In this document: one piece after another, positions 1 to 9,426 of the stretch
How positions within the stretch are numbered: the stretch's first letter is position 1
Layout: each line of letters starts with the position of its first letter
From: Boseongicola aestuarii
GTDB lineage: Bacteria; Pseudomonadota; Alphaproteobacteria; Rhodobacterales; Rhodobacteraceae
NCBI RefSeq assembly: GCF_900184815.1
Contig: NZ_FXXQ01000007.1
Span: forward strand, 28,501 to 92,500
Length of the DNA: 64,000 nt
Reading direction: 5' to 3'
Notes under the pieces: generated by a model
What the model was told of the DNA's origin: nothing
What the model saw: the letters and a program-made list of their open reading frames with translations, nothing else
Database searches by the model: none
Made by a program: the position numbers and the translations under genes

Positions 1-2
1 TC

Positions 3-524
3 GAAATGAGCTTCTTTCCCTACGCCGTCATTCTTCAGGTGACACCCGTAGTCTCGATCGCGCCGTTAATCTTCATTTACGTCGACAGCCGCCTCGCGGG
101 CCTTCTGATCTGCGCCTGGATCGTCGCCTTCTTCCCGATCCTGTCGAACACCACAATGGGCCTGAACTCGGCCGACCATAACCTGCGCGACCTCTTCAAA
201 GTCTATGGCGCCTCGCGCTGGCAACGCCTTCGGTTCCTGCAATTGCCCTCCGCGCTCCCCTACTTCCTCGGCGGTCTGCGCATCGCCGGAGGCCTTAGTC
301 TTATAGGCGCGGTCGTTGCGGAATACGTCGCGGGCACCGGCGGAATCGGTTCCGGCCTCGCCTTCCGCATCCTCGAAGCCGGCTACCGCCTCAACATCCC
401 CCGGATGTTCGCAGCCCTCTTCCTGATCGCCATAACCGGCGTCTTCATCTATGCGACACTCAGCTTCATCAGCCACATGGCATTGCGTAAATGGCATGAA
501 AGCGCCATCAAACGGGAAGTCTGA
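3..524 (+). CDS. ABC transporter permease, SsuC/TauC type (5' truncated by window edge)
   Basis: Inner-membrane permease subunit of an ABC importer of the nitrate/sulfonate/pyrimidine-precursor class. The reading frame is open to the first bases of the window, so the start lies outside; 173 residues remain against about 250-270 for the family. Several hydrophobic segments are visible, and the cytoplasmic EAA loop that contacts the ATPase reads VYGASRWQRLRFLQLPSALP. The stop codon overlaps the start of the amidohydrolase gene by one base (TGATG), so it is the transport arm of the catabolic operon that follows. The amidohydrolase and creatininase neighbours suggest a nitrogenous ring compound as substrate; this is inferred from context only. 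The ATPase and binding protein are presumably upstream. Confidence 0.85.
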   Translation, partial: EMSFFPYAVILQVTPVVSIAPLIFIYVDSRLAGLLICAWIVAFFPILSNTTMGLNSADHNLRDLFKVYGASRWQRLRFLQLPSALPYFLGGLRIAGGLSLIGAVVAEYVAGTGGIGSGLAFRILEAGYRLNIPRMFAALFLIAITGVFIYATLSFISHMALRKWHESAIKREV

Positions 525-1789
525 TGCAGGAAATTCCGAACGCACGGGCTTTCACATTAATGAATATTACCGTTCCGGGCTGCTTTATCGGCCGCCCGGA
601 GGACTTGGTAGCCACCTACCTTCATATCAAAGACGGCAAAATCTCTGATACCGGCGGTCTTCAGATCGACATGGGACGCGCTATGGTGCTTCCCTGTTTT
701 GCCGATATGCACACGCATCTCGACAAGGGCCACATCTGGCCCCGCGCCTCCAACCTGGACGGAACTTTCCTCGGCGCCCTGACAGCAGTCGGCGACGACA
801 GGGCCGCAAACTGGTCCGCAACAGACGTCGCCACGCGCATGGAATTCGCTCTGAAATGTGCCTATGCCCACGGCACCAAGGCGATCCGCACACATATTGA
901 TTCTATTCCGCCGCAAGACAGCATCTCCTGGCCCGTCTTCAGCCAGTTGCGCGCGAAATGGGCTGGAAAAATCGACCTTCAAGCCGCCAGCCTCGTTGGT
1001 TGCGATAGCTTCGAAAACCTCGCCGCTGACTACGCTTCAACAGCCGACATCGTCGCCGAACACGGTGGTGTCCTTGGCATGGTCACCTACCCTGTTCCCG
1101 ATGTGAAACAACGACTTACAGACTTCTTTACGCTCGCCGGAAATCGCGATCTCGAGGTAGACTTCCACAGTGACGAAACCATGGATCCCGACAGCGAAAC
1201 CCTTCGACTGATTGCCGAAACCGTGCTTGAAACCGGCTGGGATAAACCGGTCACCGTCGGCCATTGCTGTTCGCTTTCTACTCAGAACGAAGCCCGTGCA
1301 ATGGAGACATTAGACCTTGTTGCCAAGGCTGGCTTGAACATCGTCAGCCTGCCGATGTGCAACCTCTATCTTCAGGATCGTCACTCAGGTCGCACCCCCC
1401 GCGGGCGCGGCATAACGCTGGTCCACGAAATGAAGGCGCGCGGCATCAACGTCAGTTTCGCCTCCGACAATACCCGCGATCCCTTCTATGCATTTGGCGA
1501 TCTGGACATGATCGAAGTCATGCGCCAAGCCACCCGCATCGGCCACCTCGACCACTCCGAATTCGACTGGCCAAAAGCCTTCACCGACAACCCTTCCAAA
1601 GCCATGGGCATCGATTCATCTTCGTTAACGCCCGGCGCTGCCGCCGATCTCGTGATCTGCAATGCCCGCGACTGGACCGAACTCTACTCCCGGCCGCAAT
1701 CCGACCGGATGGTGCTGAGGAACGGCGTAAAAATCGACACCACCCTCCCCGAATACAAAGACCTCGACCACTTGATGGAGACCACCTGA
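524..1789 (+). CDS. Amidohydrolase, cytosine deaminase-like
   Basis: A 421-residue metal-dependent hydrolase of the amidohydrolase superfamily, closest in appearance to cytosine deaminase (CodA) and related ring deaminases. Metal and catalytic motifs are present in order: the HxH strand in ADMHTHLDKGH (about residue 65), a His in VDFHSDE (about 215), a His in VGHCCS (about 245) and the final Asp in FASDNTRDPF (about 315). Length matches CodA (about 425). It overlaps the permease stop by one base and its own stop overlaps the next start (TGATG), so it is translationally coupled on both sides. The likely role is hydrolytic deamination or ring opening of an imported heterocycle; cytosine itself is only one possibility. 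Confidence 0.85.
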   Translation: MQEIPNARAFTLMNITVPGCFIGRPEDLVATYLHIKDGKISDTGGLQIDMGRAMVLPCFADMHTHLDKGHIWPRASNLDGTFLGALTAVGDDRAANWSATDVATRMEFALKCAYAHGTKAIRTHIDSIPPQDSISWPVFSQLRAKWAGKIDLQAASLVGCDSFENLAADYASTADIVAEHGGVLGMVTYPVPDVKQRLTDFFTLAGNRDLEVDFHSDETMDPDSETLRLIAETVLETGWDKPVTVGHCCSLSTQNEARAMETLDLVAKAGLNIVSLPMCNLYLQDRHSGRTPRGRGITLVHEMKARGINVSFASDNTRDPFYAFGDLDMIEVMRQATRIGHLDHSEFDWPKAFTDNPSKAMGIDSSSLTPGAAADLVICNARDWTELYSRPQSDRMVLRNGVKIDTTLPEYKDLDHLMETT

Positions 1790-3195
1790 TGCAAGCCAAC
1801 ATAGCCGCCGCCAAGGCCGCCCTTGCCCATCTCGACGTTGAGGAAAAAGACGTCGCAATCAAAGCCGCCAGCCGGGATTTCTTCTGGTACTCCCCGGTCC
1901 TGAAAAATCGCCTCGACCACGTGACAGCCGATTTCGTCGTTCGTCCCAAGGACGAGGCTGAAGTCATCGAAATCCTGAAGGTCTGCTACGAACACGACGT
2001 TCCCGTGACGACACGCGGCGCGGGCACCGGAAATTACGGCCAAGCCATGCCCCTTGAAGGCGGCTGCGTCATGCATCTGCGCCACATGGACAAAGTGCGC
2101 GAAATACACCCCGGACGCGTCATCTGCGAACCGGGCGTCCTACTGAAAGATGTCGATGCGGCGACCCGTGAGCACTCCGGCCAAGAGCTCCGCATGTTCT
2201 CGTCGACCTGGGCGACCGCCACCATCGGCGGCTTCATAGCGGGTGGGTCAGGCGGCGTGGGGTCCTGCACTTGGGGCGCGCTGCGCGACCTTGGAAACAT
2301 CATTCGCCTACGCGTCGTTACGATGGAGGCCGAACCTCGCATCGTCGAATTCACCGGCGAAGAACTGGCGCGCGTCAGCCATGCCTACGGCACCAACGGC
2401 ATCATTACCGAAGTCGAAATGCCCCTCGCGCCCGCCTATGACTGGGTCGAAATGTTCGTCACTTTCCACGATTTCATGGACGCCGCGCGCTTCAGTGAAG
2501 ACCTTGCCAATCAAGACGGCATTCTCATCAAACTCGCGACAGTTTTCGAAGCGCCGATCGCGCACGACTACTTTCAACGGGTCAAACCCCATGTCCAACC
2601 CGGTACCAACCTGGTCGGCTTGATGGTTGCACCGCACTCGATGGACGGCTTTCTGACCTTTGCTGGCAGACGCCCCGAAGCCACCATCATTTACCGCAAT
2701 GACGATCACAATTGGGAGCGCGGCCCCGGCCCTGTTTTCGAATATGGCTGGAACCACACCACTTTACGCGCCCTCAAGGTCGATCCGTCCATCACCTACC
2801 TTCAGGTCCGCTACGGCCATCCGAATTCCCTCAAGCTTGTCGAAAAGATGCGCGATGACTTTTCGCCCGAGGTCCTGCAGCATCTCGAAGTGATGCGGGA
2901 AAGCGGCCGCGTGATTTTTGCCGGTCTCAGTCTGGTGAAATTCACCACTGAAGAACGCCTCAATGAGATCATTAAACTTCATGAGGACGCGGGCGCGATG
3001 ATTTTCAACCCGCACCGTTACACGCTTGAAGAAGGCGGTCGCCAAACGGTCGATGACAGACAGCTCAATTTCAAGAAAGAATCCGATCCAAAGGGTCTTT
3101 TGAACCCCGGAAAAATGATCTCGTGGGACGATCCGGACTGGGCGTTCAACGAAATGTACGCCCATCCGAGACTGCAACCATTAACCAAAGCATAA
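1789..3195 (+). CDS. FAD-binding oxidoreductase, GlcD/D-lactate dehydrogenase type
   Basis: A 468-residue flavoprotein of the VAO/PCMH family. The N-terminal FAD-binding domain carries the pyrophosphate-binding stretch TTRGAGTGNYGQAMPLEGG and a glycine-rich segment ATIGGFIAGGSGGVGS; the C-terminal part ends with the family-typical LNPGKMISW. The frame extends further upstream, but ATG 1789 is chosen because it overlaps the preceding stop as TGATG. Proteins of this family oxidise 2-hydroxy acids or similar alcohols. In this operon it probably oxidises a ring-opened intermediate, but the substrate cannot be read from sequence. It is followed by 86 bases carrying an 11-bp tandem repeat, the only real gap in the operon. 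Confidence 0.8.
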   Translation: MQANIAAAKAALAHLDVEEKDVAIKAASRDFFWYSPVLKNRLDHVTADFVVRPKDEAEVIEILKVCYEHDVPVTTRGAGTGNYGQAMPLEGGCVMHLRHMDKVREIHPGRVICEPGVLLKDVDAATREHSGQELRMFSSTWATATIGGFIAGGSGGVGSCTWGALRDLGNIIRLRVVTMEAEPRIVEFTGEELARVSHAYGTNGIITEVEMPLAPAYDWVEMFVTFHDFMDAARFSEDLANQDGILIKLATVFEAPIAHDYFQRVKPHVQPGTNLVGLMVAPHSMDGFLTFAGRRPEATIIYRNDDHNWERGPGPVFEYGWNHTTLRALKVDPSITYLQVRYGHPNSLKLVEKMRDDFSPEVLQHLEVMRESGRVIFAGLSLVKFTTEERLNEIIKLHEDAGAMIFNPHRYTLEEGGRQTVDDRQLNFKKESDPKGLLNPGKMISWDDPDWAFNEMYAHPRLQPLTKA

Positions 3196-3211
3196 AGCCG
3201 CGAACGCATGC

Positions 3212-3255
3212 ACCGACGTGATACCGACGTAATACCGACGTTCTGCCGACATGCC
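3212..3255. repeat. Four-copy 11-bp phased tandem repeat (unit ACCGACGTNAT)
   Basis: Four consecutive 11-mers start at 3212, 3223, 3234 and 3245. The first three share the core ACCGACGT and the fourth reads GCCGACAT. The array lies in the 86-base gap between the FAD oxidase and the first quinone reductase. The same unit, in reverse complement and also four copies with an 11-bp period, occurs at 15645-15688. An 11-bp period is close to one helical turn, so all copies face the same side of the DNA. Confidence 0.85.
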
Positions 3256-3281
3256 CTTTTGGGCCTTTTTCGGGGTGCAGA

Positions 3282-3863
3282 ATGACCCGCGCATTGGTTC
3301 TCTATGCCCACCCCTGCGACGATAGTTTTGCTGCCGCATTGCATACGACAGTGGTTGAAACGCTCAGCGACCGGGGCTGGCACGTGGACGACTGCGACCT
3401 TTACAAGGAAGGCTTCAATCCGATCCTGACGCCTGCGGAACGGCACGGTTATCACGACGAGCCGCAAAACATCGAGCCCGTCAAAGACTATGTCGAACGT
3501 CTGCGCAAAGCCGATGCGCTGATCCTTTGCTTTCCGGTCTGGAACTTTGGCTATCCCGCTATTCTCAAAGGATTTCTCGACAGAGTCTTCTTGCCTGGTG
3601 TCTCGTTCAAGCTGGTTGATGGAAAGGTCCTTCCAAACCTCACGCACATCAGGAAACTCGCAGCCGTATCGACCTACGGCGGAACGCGCATCCGCGCGAC
3701 GCTCGCAGGCGATCCACCTCGAATGTGCATCAAGCGAGCAGTCTGGCATGTGACAAGACCGACCAGAATGCGCTACCTTGCGCTTTACGATATGAACCGC
3801 GCATCAGACGCGAAACGCGCAGGTTTTATCGAGAAAGTCCGTCGCGAAATGAAGGACCTGTAA
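3282..3863 (+). CDS. NAD(P)H dehydrogenase (quinone), flavodoxin-2 fold, copy 1
   Basis: A 193-residue protein of the flavodoxin-like NQO1/KefF family, which reduces quinones or other electrophiles with NAD(P)H through bound FMN or FAD. It begins with the family signature ALVLYAHPCDDSFAAAL and contains FPVWNFGYPAILKGFLDRV, the stretch lining the flavin pocket. The next gene is a related paralogue (shared GYPAILKG/GLPAILKG, LDRVLLP), so this is a tandem duplication. Its stop overlaps the next start (TAATG). In this operon the pair could reduce a quinone-like or nitro intermediate or recycle a flavin; this is inference. The upstream gap holds the 11-bp repeat array. Confidence 0.85.
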   Translation: MTRALVLYAHPCDDSFAAALHTTVVETLSDRGWHVDDCDLYKEGFNPILTPAERHGYHDEPQNIEPVKDYVERLRKADALILCFPVWNFGYPAILKGFLDRVFLPGVSFKLVDGKVLPNLTHIRKLAAVSTYGGTRIRATLAGDPPRMCIKRAVWHVTRPTRMRYLALYDMNRASDAKRAGFIEKVRREMKDL

Positions 3864-4486
3864 TGCGCGCCCTTGTCGTCTACTGCCATCCTCGTCCGAC
3901 CAGCTTCACTGCCGCCGTCAAGGATGTCGTCGTCGAGAAATTAAGAGGTGTTGACGCCGAAATCCGCGTTATTGACCTCTATGCGAAAGGCTTTGATCCG
4001 GTCCTAAGCGCCGCCGAACATGAAGGATACGAAACCTGCCCGGAAAACTGCACGCCTGTCGAAAGTGATGTCGCAGATATCCGCTGGTGCGATACGTTAA
4101 TCTTCGTTTATCCGACATGGTGGTATGGTCTTCCGGCGATCCTGAAAGGCTGGCTGGATCGCGTCCTTTTACCGGACGTCGCCTTCATGATGCCCGACGC
4201 CGAAAACGCCACGATACGCCCCGGTCTACAGCACATCTCGCGGCTTGGTGTGTTCACCACATGCGGCGCAAGCTGGTGGCTCACACAAATTGTCGGAGCA
4301 CCCGGCAAACGTACCATTCTGCGCGGCATCGGCCTCCTCTGCGCGAAACCGCACAAAAAGACATTTGCATCGCATTACCTCATGGATTCTTCCACAGAAG
4401 CTTCGCGCAAAAAACACCTTGCCCGTGTCGCCAGAAAGATGGATCGCTTAGTCGGGTCTGCGCAAACGCGAACGGTGCCCGCATGA
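3863..4486 (+). CDS. NAD(P)H dehydrogenase (quinone), flavodoxin-2 fold, copy 2
   Basis: A 207-residue paralogue of the preceding gene. It starts MRALVVYCHPRPTSFTAAV and has the flavin-pocket motif YPTWWYGLPAILKGWLDRVL. The frame is open further upstream inside the first copy, but ATG 3863 overlaps the previous stop as TAATG and gives the standard family N-terminus. The stop overlaps the oxygenase start (ATGA, four bases). Tandem non-identical copies suggest either a heterodimer or two successive reductions; the sequence cannot decide. Confidence 0.85.
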   Translation: MRALVVYCHPRPTSFTAAVKDVVVEKLRGVDAEIRVIDLYAKGFDPVLSAAEHEGYETCPENCTPVESDVADIRWCDTLIFVYPTWWYGLPAILKGWLDRVLLPDVAFMMPDAENATIRPGLQHISRLGVFTTCGASWWLTQIVGAPGKRTILRGIGLLCAKPHKKTFASHYLMDSSTEASRKKHLARVARKMDRLVGSAQTRTVPA

Positions 4487-5403
4487 TACCGATTATCGAC
4501 TGGAAGCGTGTGCATATTGACCGCCAAGCGCTGGCTAAAGATATCGGCACTGCCTTCCGGGACCCCGGCTTTCTCATCTTGAAAAACCCGGAAGTTCCAC
4601 GCCAACTTCGCTCGGAAATATTTGAACTCGCGCATAAATTCTTTGACCTGCCGCCTGAACAAAAGCGAAGTGTTTCGATCTTAAATAACCCGCACTATCG
4701 AGGCTGGGGCGCAAAAGGCGACGAGAGCCTCGATGAAACCGAAGCCGCGATAGACACGAAAGAAACCTTCAATATTGGCCTAGATCTTTCGCCCGACGAT
4801 CCTCGCGTTCTGAACGATGAGCCCTTCCGCGGCCTCAACCAATGGCCGGATCTCCCCGACTTCCGCGAGCGTCTCCTCGGCTACTATGATGCTGCACAGG
4901 CCCAGGGTCTCGCCGTTCTGTCGATCATCGCAGAGGACCTGGGCCTTCCCTCGGACCACTTCGATGCCCTGTTCAAAGACCCGCTCAGCGCCCTTCGCAT
5001 GCTGCGCTATCCACCCGCCAGTGGCGCAAGAGACGAAATCGGGGCCGGTGCTCACACCGACTATGGCGCGATCACGCTTCTGATGACCGACGGAGAACCC
5101 GGCCTTCAGGTACGACCGCGCGGAGGCAATTGGATCGACGTTCCAAACGTCGAGAACGCCTATATCGTCAACATCGGCGACTGCATGATGCGCTGGTCCA
5201 ACGATATCTACGTCTCGACCCCGCATCGTGTCCTGCCACCAAAAAACATGCGCCACTCGATCGCGTTTTTCGTCGAAGCCAATCCCGATACAATCGTCAC
5301 CGCTTTGCCCGGAACCGGCGATCCCAAGTATGCGCCCATCCGCGCAGCCGATTACCTTCAATCCCGCCTGAACGCGACCTATGCCCCGAAGGAGACCTCA
5401 TGA
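4483..5403 (+). CDS. 2-oxoglutarate/Fe(II)-dependent oxygenase, isopenicillin N synthase family
   Basis: A 306-residue non-haem iron oxygenase. The N-terminal DIOX_N region starts IPIIDWKRV and includes HKFFDLPPEQK. The C-terminal jelly-roll supplies the 2-His-1-carboxylate triad: HTD in GAGAHTDYGAITLL (about residue 193) and His in STPHRVLPP (about 247), followed by the 2OG-binding Arg in RHSIAFF. ATG 4483 is chosen because it forms a four-base ATGA overlap with the preceding stop; upstream in-frame codons lie inside the neighbour. It resembles the bacterial group that hydroxylates small molecules, and in this operon it probably oxidises a ring or side-chain carbon of the imported compound. 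Confidence 0.88.
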   Translation: MIPIIDWKRVHIDRQALAKDIGTAFRDPGFLILKNPEVPRQLRSEIFELAHKFFDLPPEQKRSVSILNNPHYRGWGAKGDESLDETEAAIDTKETFNIGLDLSPDDPRVLNDEPFRGLNQWPDLPDFRERLLGYYDAAQAQGLAVLSIIAEDLGLPSDHFDALFKDPLSALRMLRYPPASGARDEIGAGAHTDYGAITLLMTDGEPGLQVRPRGGNWIDVPNVENAYIVNIGDCMMRWSNDIYVSTPHRVLPPKNMRHSIAFFVEANPDTIVTALPGTGDPKYAPIRAADYLQSRLNATYAPKETS

Positions 5404-6197
5404 TGCGCCGTTTCGACTGGGCCGATTTCCGAACAACCGAGTTTGAAGGCCTCGATCCTGAGAACGTAATCGCAATTCTCCCGACGGCGGCCATTGAACA
5501 GCATGGACCGCACCTGCCAGTTGGTACAGACACGATGATTGCCGAAGGCATGTTGAACGAACTCCGAAGCCAATGCCCCGAAGACCTCGATATTCGGATC
5601 TTGCCGGTTCAGGCCGTCGGCAAATCAAACGAACATCTGCACGCCTGTGGCACGCTGACCTATACGGCCGAAACAGCTCTCGGTGCTTGGCGCGAGATCG
5701 GTCAATCCGTTGCGCGCGCAGGGGTTCGAAAGATCGTTATCGTCAATAGCCACGGCGGAAATCTCGATTTGATTTCAATTCTGTCGCGTGAACTTCGCGT
5801 TCTTTGCGGGATGCTGGCGATCAAATGTCAGTGGGGAAATTTCGGCGCCCCGGCAGGTCATTTTTCTGACCGCGAAGAGGCTTTTGGCATCCATGGTGGA
5901 GATCGTGAAACGTCGCTTATGCTGCATTTCCGTCCCGAGACGGTCGACATGAGTAAGGCAATCGACTTCCCCTCAACCGCCGAAGACACCCTCATCCCGC
6001 CGATCGGCCCCATTTCCTATGGATGGATCGCATCGGATCTGAACCCGGATGGTACCGTGGGTGAGGCGCAACTCGGCACCGCAGAAAAGGGCGAACGCAC
6101 CTGCAAGCATCAGGTTTCGGGCTTTATAGAGCTTTTGCGGAACGTCCGAGATACTCCCATTGCCACGCTTGCGCCCACAAAAAGTGGCCCATTCTAA
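5400..6197 (+). CDS. Creatininase-family amidohydrolase
   Basis: A 265-residue member of the creatinine amidohydrolase family, cytosolic metal-dependent enzymes that open cyclic amides. Metal ligands are visible in IEQHGPHLPVGTDTMIAEG (Glu, His, Asp), SHGGNLD (His) and HGGDRETSLML (Glu). A Shine-Dalgarno sequence (AAGGAGA) precedes two adjacent ATG codons at 5400 and 5403; 5400 overlaps the oxygenase stop. It is the last gene of the operon and presumably opens a lactam or cyclic amide produced by the upstream enzymes. The family also includes enzymes acting on formamidopyrimidines and mycofactocin peptides, so creatinine is not assured. Confidence 0.85.
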   Translation: MMRRFDWADFRTTEFEGLDPENVIAILPTAAIEQHGPHLPVGTDTMIAEGMLNELRSQCPEDLDIRILPVQAVGKSNEHLHACGTLTYTAETALGAWREIGQSVARAGVRKIVIVNSHGGNLDLISILSRELRVLCGMLAIKCQWGNFGAPAGHFSDREEAFGIHGGDRETSLMLHFRPETVDMSKAIDFPSTAEDTLIPPIGPISYGWIASDLNPDGTVGEAQLGTAEKGERTCKHQVSGFIELLRNVRDTPIATLAPTKSGPF

Positions 6198-6288
6198 GCT
6201 TCTGACAACCAGATGTTGACTTTGGGATTATGACAGGGTGCTATGAGCCCAACTCGGCCAAAAGGTCGGTAAACCACCGGTGTACACC

Positions 6289-6465
6289 ATGGCAATCGGC
6301 TCAATCATTTTCACACTTCCCGTCGCCGTTCTGGTAAGCCTTTGGGTCGCAGTCTTGCACGGGCTAAGCGCGTTGCAGACGCTGGGTGTGTACTCGGCCT
6401 TTGGTTCGCTGACGCTTCTGGCTGTGTTCATCGGAACCGTGATGGCACTGCGCGACATCCGCTAG
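6289..6465 (+). CDS. Small two-helix membrane protein
   Basis: A 58-residue hydrophobic protein with two predicted transmembrane segments (roughly residues 3-24 and 32-53) and a basic tail ending ALRDIR, suggesting a cytoplasmic C-terminus. An alternative GTG start at 6280 adds three residues. No clear Shine-Dalgarno sequence precedes either start. It converges with gcvP, from which it is separated by a hairpin. I do not recognise the family. It could be a spurious ORF, but the clean hydrophobic pattern argues for a real gene. Confidence 0.5.
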   Translation: MAIGSIIFTLPVAVLVSLWVAVLHGLSALQTLGVYSAFGSLTLLAVFIGTVMALRDIR

Positions 6466-6470
6466 CCCTG

Positions 6471-6498
6471 CCTGCGCCCCCCAAAAAAAGGGCGCAGG
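6471..6498. terminator. Hairpin between convergent genes
   Basis: A perfect 9-bp stem (CCTGCGCCC with GGGCGCAGG) closes a ten-base, A-rich loop between the small membrane protein and gcvP, which converge here. Neither side has a strong U-tract, so it is a likely but not canonical bidirectional terminator. Confidence 0.5.
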
Positions 6499-6514
6499 CT
6501 TCGGTGCTTAAACC

Positions 6515-9367
6515 CTACTCGGCAGCTTCAAGATATTCTTCCAGCGGCGGACATGTGCACACCAAGTGACGGTCGCCCCATACGTTGTCCACGCGATTTA
6601 CAGGCGGCCAATACTTGTCCACGCGGAACGCACCTTTCGGATAACACCCCTGTTCGCGTGAATAGGGGCGATCCCAATCACCCACCAAATCCTCAACCGT
6701 ATGAGGCGCGTTCTTCAAGGGATTGTTCTTCGGATCGATCTCGCCTGCTTCGATCGCGCTAATTTCCTCGCGAATCGAAAGCATCGCATCGCAGAAACGA
6801 TCCAGCTCGGCCTTAGTCTCGGATTCCGTCGGCTCGATCATCAATGTCCCGGCAACGGGCCAACTCATCGTCGGCGCATGAAAGCCGTTATCGATCAGAC
6901 GCTTTGCAATATCATCTACCGTCACCCCGGCACTTTCCGCAAAAGGACGCGTATCTAGAATACACTCATGTGCCACGCGACCCTTGCTGCCTCGAAACAG
7001 GACGTCAAAGGCACCCTCCAGCCGCTTGGCGATGTAGTTTGCATTCAGGATGGCGACTTTTGTCGCCTGTGTCAGACCTTCGCCGCCCATCATCAGAATA
7101 TAGGCCCAAGGGATCATCAGGATGCCCGGAGAACCGTAAGGTGCAGCACTGACTGGTCCCTCGCGACCGCCAGTCACGGAATGGCCGGGCAGGAACGGCG
7201 CCAGATGCGACTTCACGCCAATCGGCCCCATGCCCGGTCCACCGCCGCCATGCGGAATGCAAAAAGTCTTGTGCAGATTGAGGTGGCTTACGTCCGAACC
7301 GATTTCGCCGGGTTTCGACAGACCGACCATCGCATTGAGATTAGCCCCATCGAGATAGACCTGACCACCGCGATCATGCGTGATCTCGCAAACCGCCCGA
7401 ACGGTCTCCTCGAACACACCGTGCGTTGACGGATATGTAATCATGCACGCTGCCAAGCGATCGCCGGCTTTGTCGGCTTTGGCGCGGAAATCATCCAGAT
7501 CGATGTCTCCGTTTACGGCGGATTGAACAACAACAACCTCCATCCCGCACATCTGAGCACTGGCCGGGTTTGTGCCATGCGCCGAGACCGGGATAAGGCA
7601 GACGTTGCGCTGATCGTCCCCGCGTGACCGGTGATATGCCATGATCGTCAATAGCCCGGCGTATTCCCCCTGTGCGCCCGAATTGGGCTGCATGGACATC
7701 GCATCGTATCCGGTGATCACACAGAGCTTTTGCGACAAGTCCTCTATCAGTTCCGAATATCCCTCGACCTGCTCAAGCGGCGCAAACGGATGAATGTTCG
7801 AGAACTCCGGCCAGGTTACAGGCATCATCTCAGCCGCGGAATTCAGCTTCATCGTACAGGATCCTAGCGGGATCATCGCACGATCCAATGCCAGATCGCG
7901 ATCCGCTAGACGCCGCATATAGCGCATCATCTCAGTTTCCGCACGGTTGTGATGGAACGTCGGATGGGTCAGGAAATCACTGGTGCGATGATACTCAATC
8001 GGAAGCCGCGTATATCCCGCTTCGAAATCGTCGCGGTTCAAAGACAGTCCGAACGCGCGCCAGACACCCTCCAGAACGGCGGGGCGGATCGTCTCGTCAA
8101 CCGAAATGCCGATCTTGGTCTTACCCACTTTGCGGAAGTTGATCCGTTCTTTGCGGCCAGCTTCCATGATGACACCCTGAAGCGCCCCGACCTCGACCGT
8201 AATCGTGTCAAAAAACAGTTTGGGTTCAACGACATAGCCGCCAGCCTCAAGCCCCATCACCAGACGTTCGGTCTTCCGGTGGATACGTTGAGCAATTGCC
8301 TTCAGACCATCGGGGCCATGAAACACAGCATAGAACGAGGCCATCACAGCGAGCAGCGCTTGCGCGGTGCACACGTTCGAGGTGGCTTTCTCGCGGCGAA
8401 TATGTTGTTCGCGGGTTTGCAGGGAAAGCCGGTAGGCCTTGTTGCCGCGCGCATCGATCGACACACCGACAAGGCGCCCCGGCATCGAACGCTTCAACGC
8501 ATCCGTACAGGCCATATAGGCCGCGTGCGGGCCACCATACCCCATCGGAACGCCGAACCGCTGCGTCGAACCGACAGCAATATCCGCGCCCATCGCGCCC
8601 GGCTCTTTCAGCAGCGTCAACGCCAGCGGATCGGCAATTACGATCCCCAACGCCTTGGCTTCATGCAAGGCCGTCATCTGGTCGGTGAAATCGCGCACAT
8701 GACCGTAGGTGCCGGGATACTGGAACACGGCCGCAAATACGTCATCCGCGACCATGTCCTCAGGGGCACCGACGATGACCTCGATCCCCAGGGGCGCGGC
8801 GCGCGTTTTCATCACGTCGATGTTCTGGGGATGGCAGTTTTCGTCGATGAAGAAGGTCTTGGATTTTGACTTGGCCGTGCGTTCCGCCATTGTCATGGCC
8901 TCGGCGGCAGCTGTCGCCTCGTCCAGAAGCGAGGCGTTGGCGATCTCAAGTCCGGTCAGATCGCTGATCATCGTCTGGTAGTTCAGCAAGGCTTCCAGAC
9001 GCCCTTGACTGATCTCGGGCTGGTAGGGTGTGTAGGCCGTATACCATGCCGGATTCTCAAGGATATTCCGTTGGATCGCCGGGGGCGTGACCGTGCCGTA
9101 ATATCCCTGTCCGATCATCGTGGTGAAGATCTTGTTCTTTTCCGCGACCTGCCGCATGTGCCAGAGCAACTCGCGTTCCGACTTGGGTTTTCCGAATTTC
9201 AGAGGCTGGGCCTGCCGGATATCCTTGGGCACAGTCTGGTCGATCAGCGCGTCCAGCGACGGCACGTCCAGCACCTTCAGCATGTCCTCCATTTCGCTGC
9301 TCGACGGTCCGATATGGCGTCGGTTGGCGAAATCGTAGGGAAGATAGTCGGTTGGATTAAAAGTCAT
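6515..9367 (-). CDS. gcvP: Glycine dehydrogenase (decarboxylating), P-protein
   Basis: The 950-residue P-protein of the glycine cleavage system decarboxylates glycine with PLP and passes the aminomethyl group to lipoyl-GcvH. It is the long single-chain form (about 950 aa), with two homologous halves; the PLP lysine lies in [19 protein letters not shown] (about residue 700). ATG 9367 is preferred over GTG 9379 because GGAGAGAG sits just before it and the protein then starts [13 protein letters not shown], as in relatives. It is the third gene of gcvT-gcvH-gcvP on the minus strand, all downstream of the glycine riboswitch at 10995-11155, so expression should rise with glycine. Confidence 0.97.
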   Translation of the reverse strand: MTFNPTDYLPYDFANRRHIGPSSSEMEDMLKVLDVPSLDALIDQTVPKDIRQAQPLKFGKPKSERELLWHMRQVAEKNKIFTTMIGQGYYGTVTPPAIQRNILENPAWYTAYTPYQPEISQGRLEALLNYQTMISDLTGLEIANASLLDEATAAAEAMTMAERTAKSKSKTFFIDENCHPQNIDVMKTRAAPLGIEVIVGAPEDMVADDVFAAVFQYPGTYGHVRDFTDQMTALHEAKALGIVIADPLALTLLKEPGAMGADIAVGSTQRFGVPMGYGGPHAAYMACTDALKRSMPGRLVGVSIDARGNKAYRLSLQTREQHIRREKATSNVCTAQALLAVMASFYAVFHGPDGLKAIAQRIHRKTERLVMGLEAGGYVVEPKLFFDTITVEVGALQGVIMEAGRKERINFRKVGKTKIGISVDETIRPAVLEGVWRAFGLSLNRDDFEAGYTRLPIEYHRTSDFLTHPTFHHNRAETEMMRYMRRLADRDLALDRAMIPLGSCTMKLNSAAEMMPVTWPEFSNIHPFAPLEQVEGYSELIEDLSQKLCVITGYDAMSMQPNSGAQGEYAGLLTIMAYHRSRGDDQRNVCLIPVSAHGTNPASAQMCGMEVVVVQSAVNGDIDLDDFRAKADKAGDRLAACMITYPSTHGVFEETVRAVCEITHDRGGQVYLDGANLNAMVGLSKPGEIGSDVSHLNLHKTFCIPHGGGGPGMGPIGVKSHLAPFLPGHSVTGGREGPVSAAPYGSPGILMIPWAYILMMGGEGLTQATKVAILNANYIAKRLEGAFDVLFRGSKGRVAHECILDTRPFAESAGVTVDDIAKRLIDNGFHAPTMSWPVAGTLMIEPTESETKAELDRFCDAMLSIREEISAIEAGEIDPKNNPLKNAPHTVEDLVGDWDRPYSREQGCYPKGAFRVDKYWPPVNRVDNVWGDRHLVCTCPPLEEYLEAAE

Positions 9368-9426
9368 ATCTCTCTCCACAGCGTGACGAGGCGGCTGAAA
9401 TTAAACGGAAAATCAAAGACCGGCGG

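Noticed and set aside
1264..1788. Upstream extension of the FAD oxidase frame inside the amidohydrolase
   Set aside because: It lies in another frame of a clear gene; the TGATG junction at 1789 fixes the start.
3212..3255. Possible CRISPR-like array
   Set aside because: Units are 11 bp and directly adjacent, with no spacers and no cas genes; the same holds for 15645-15688.
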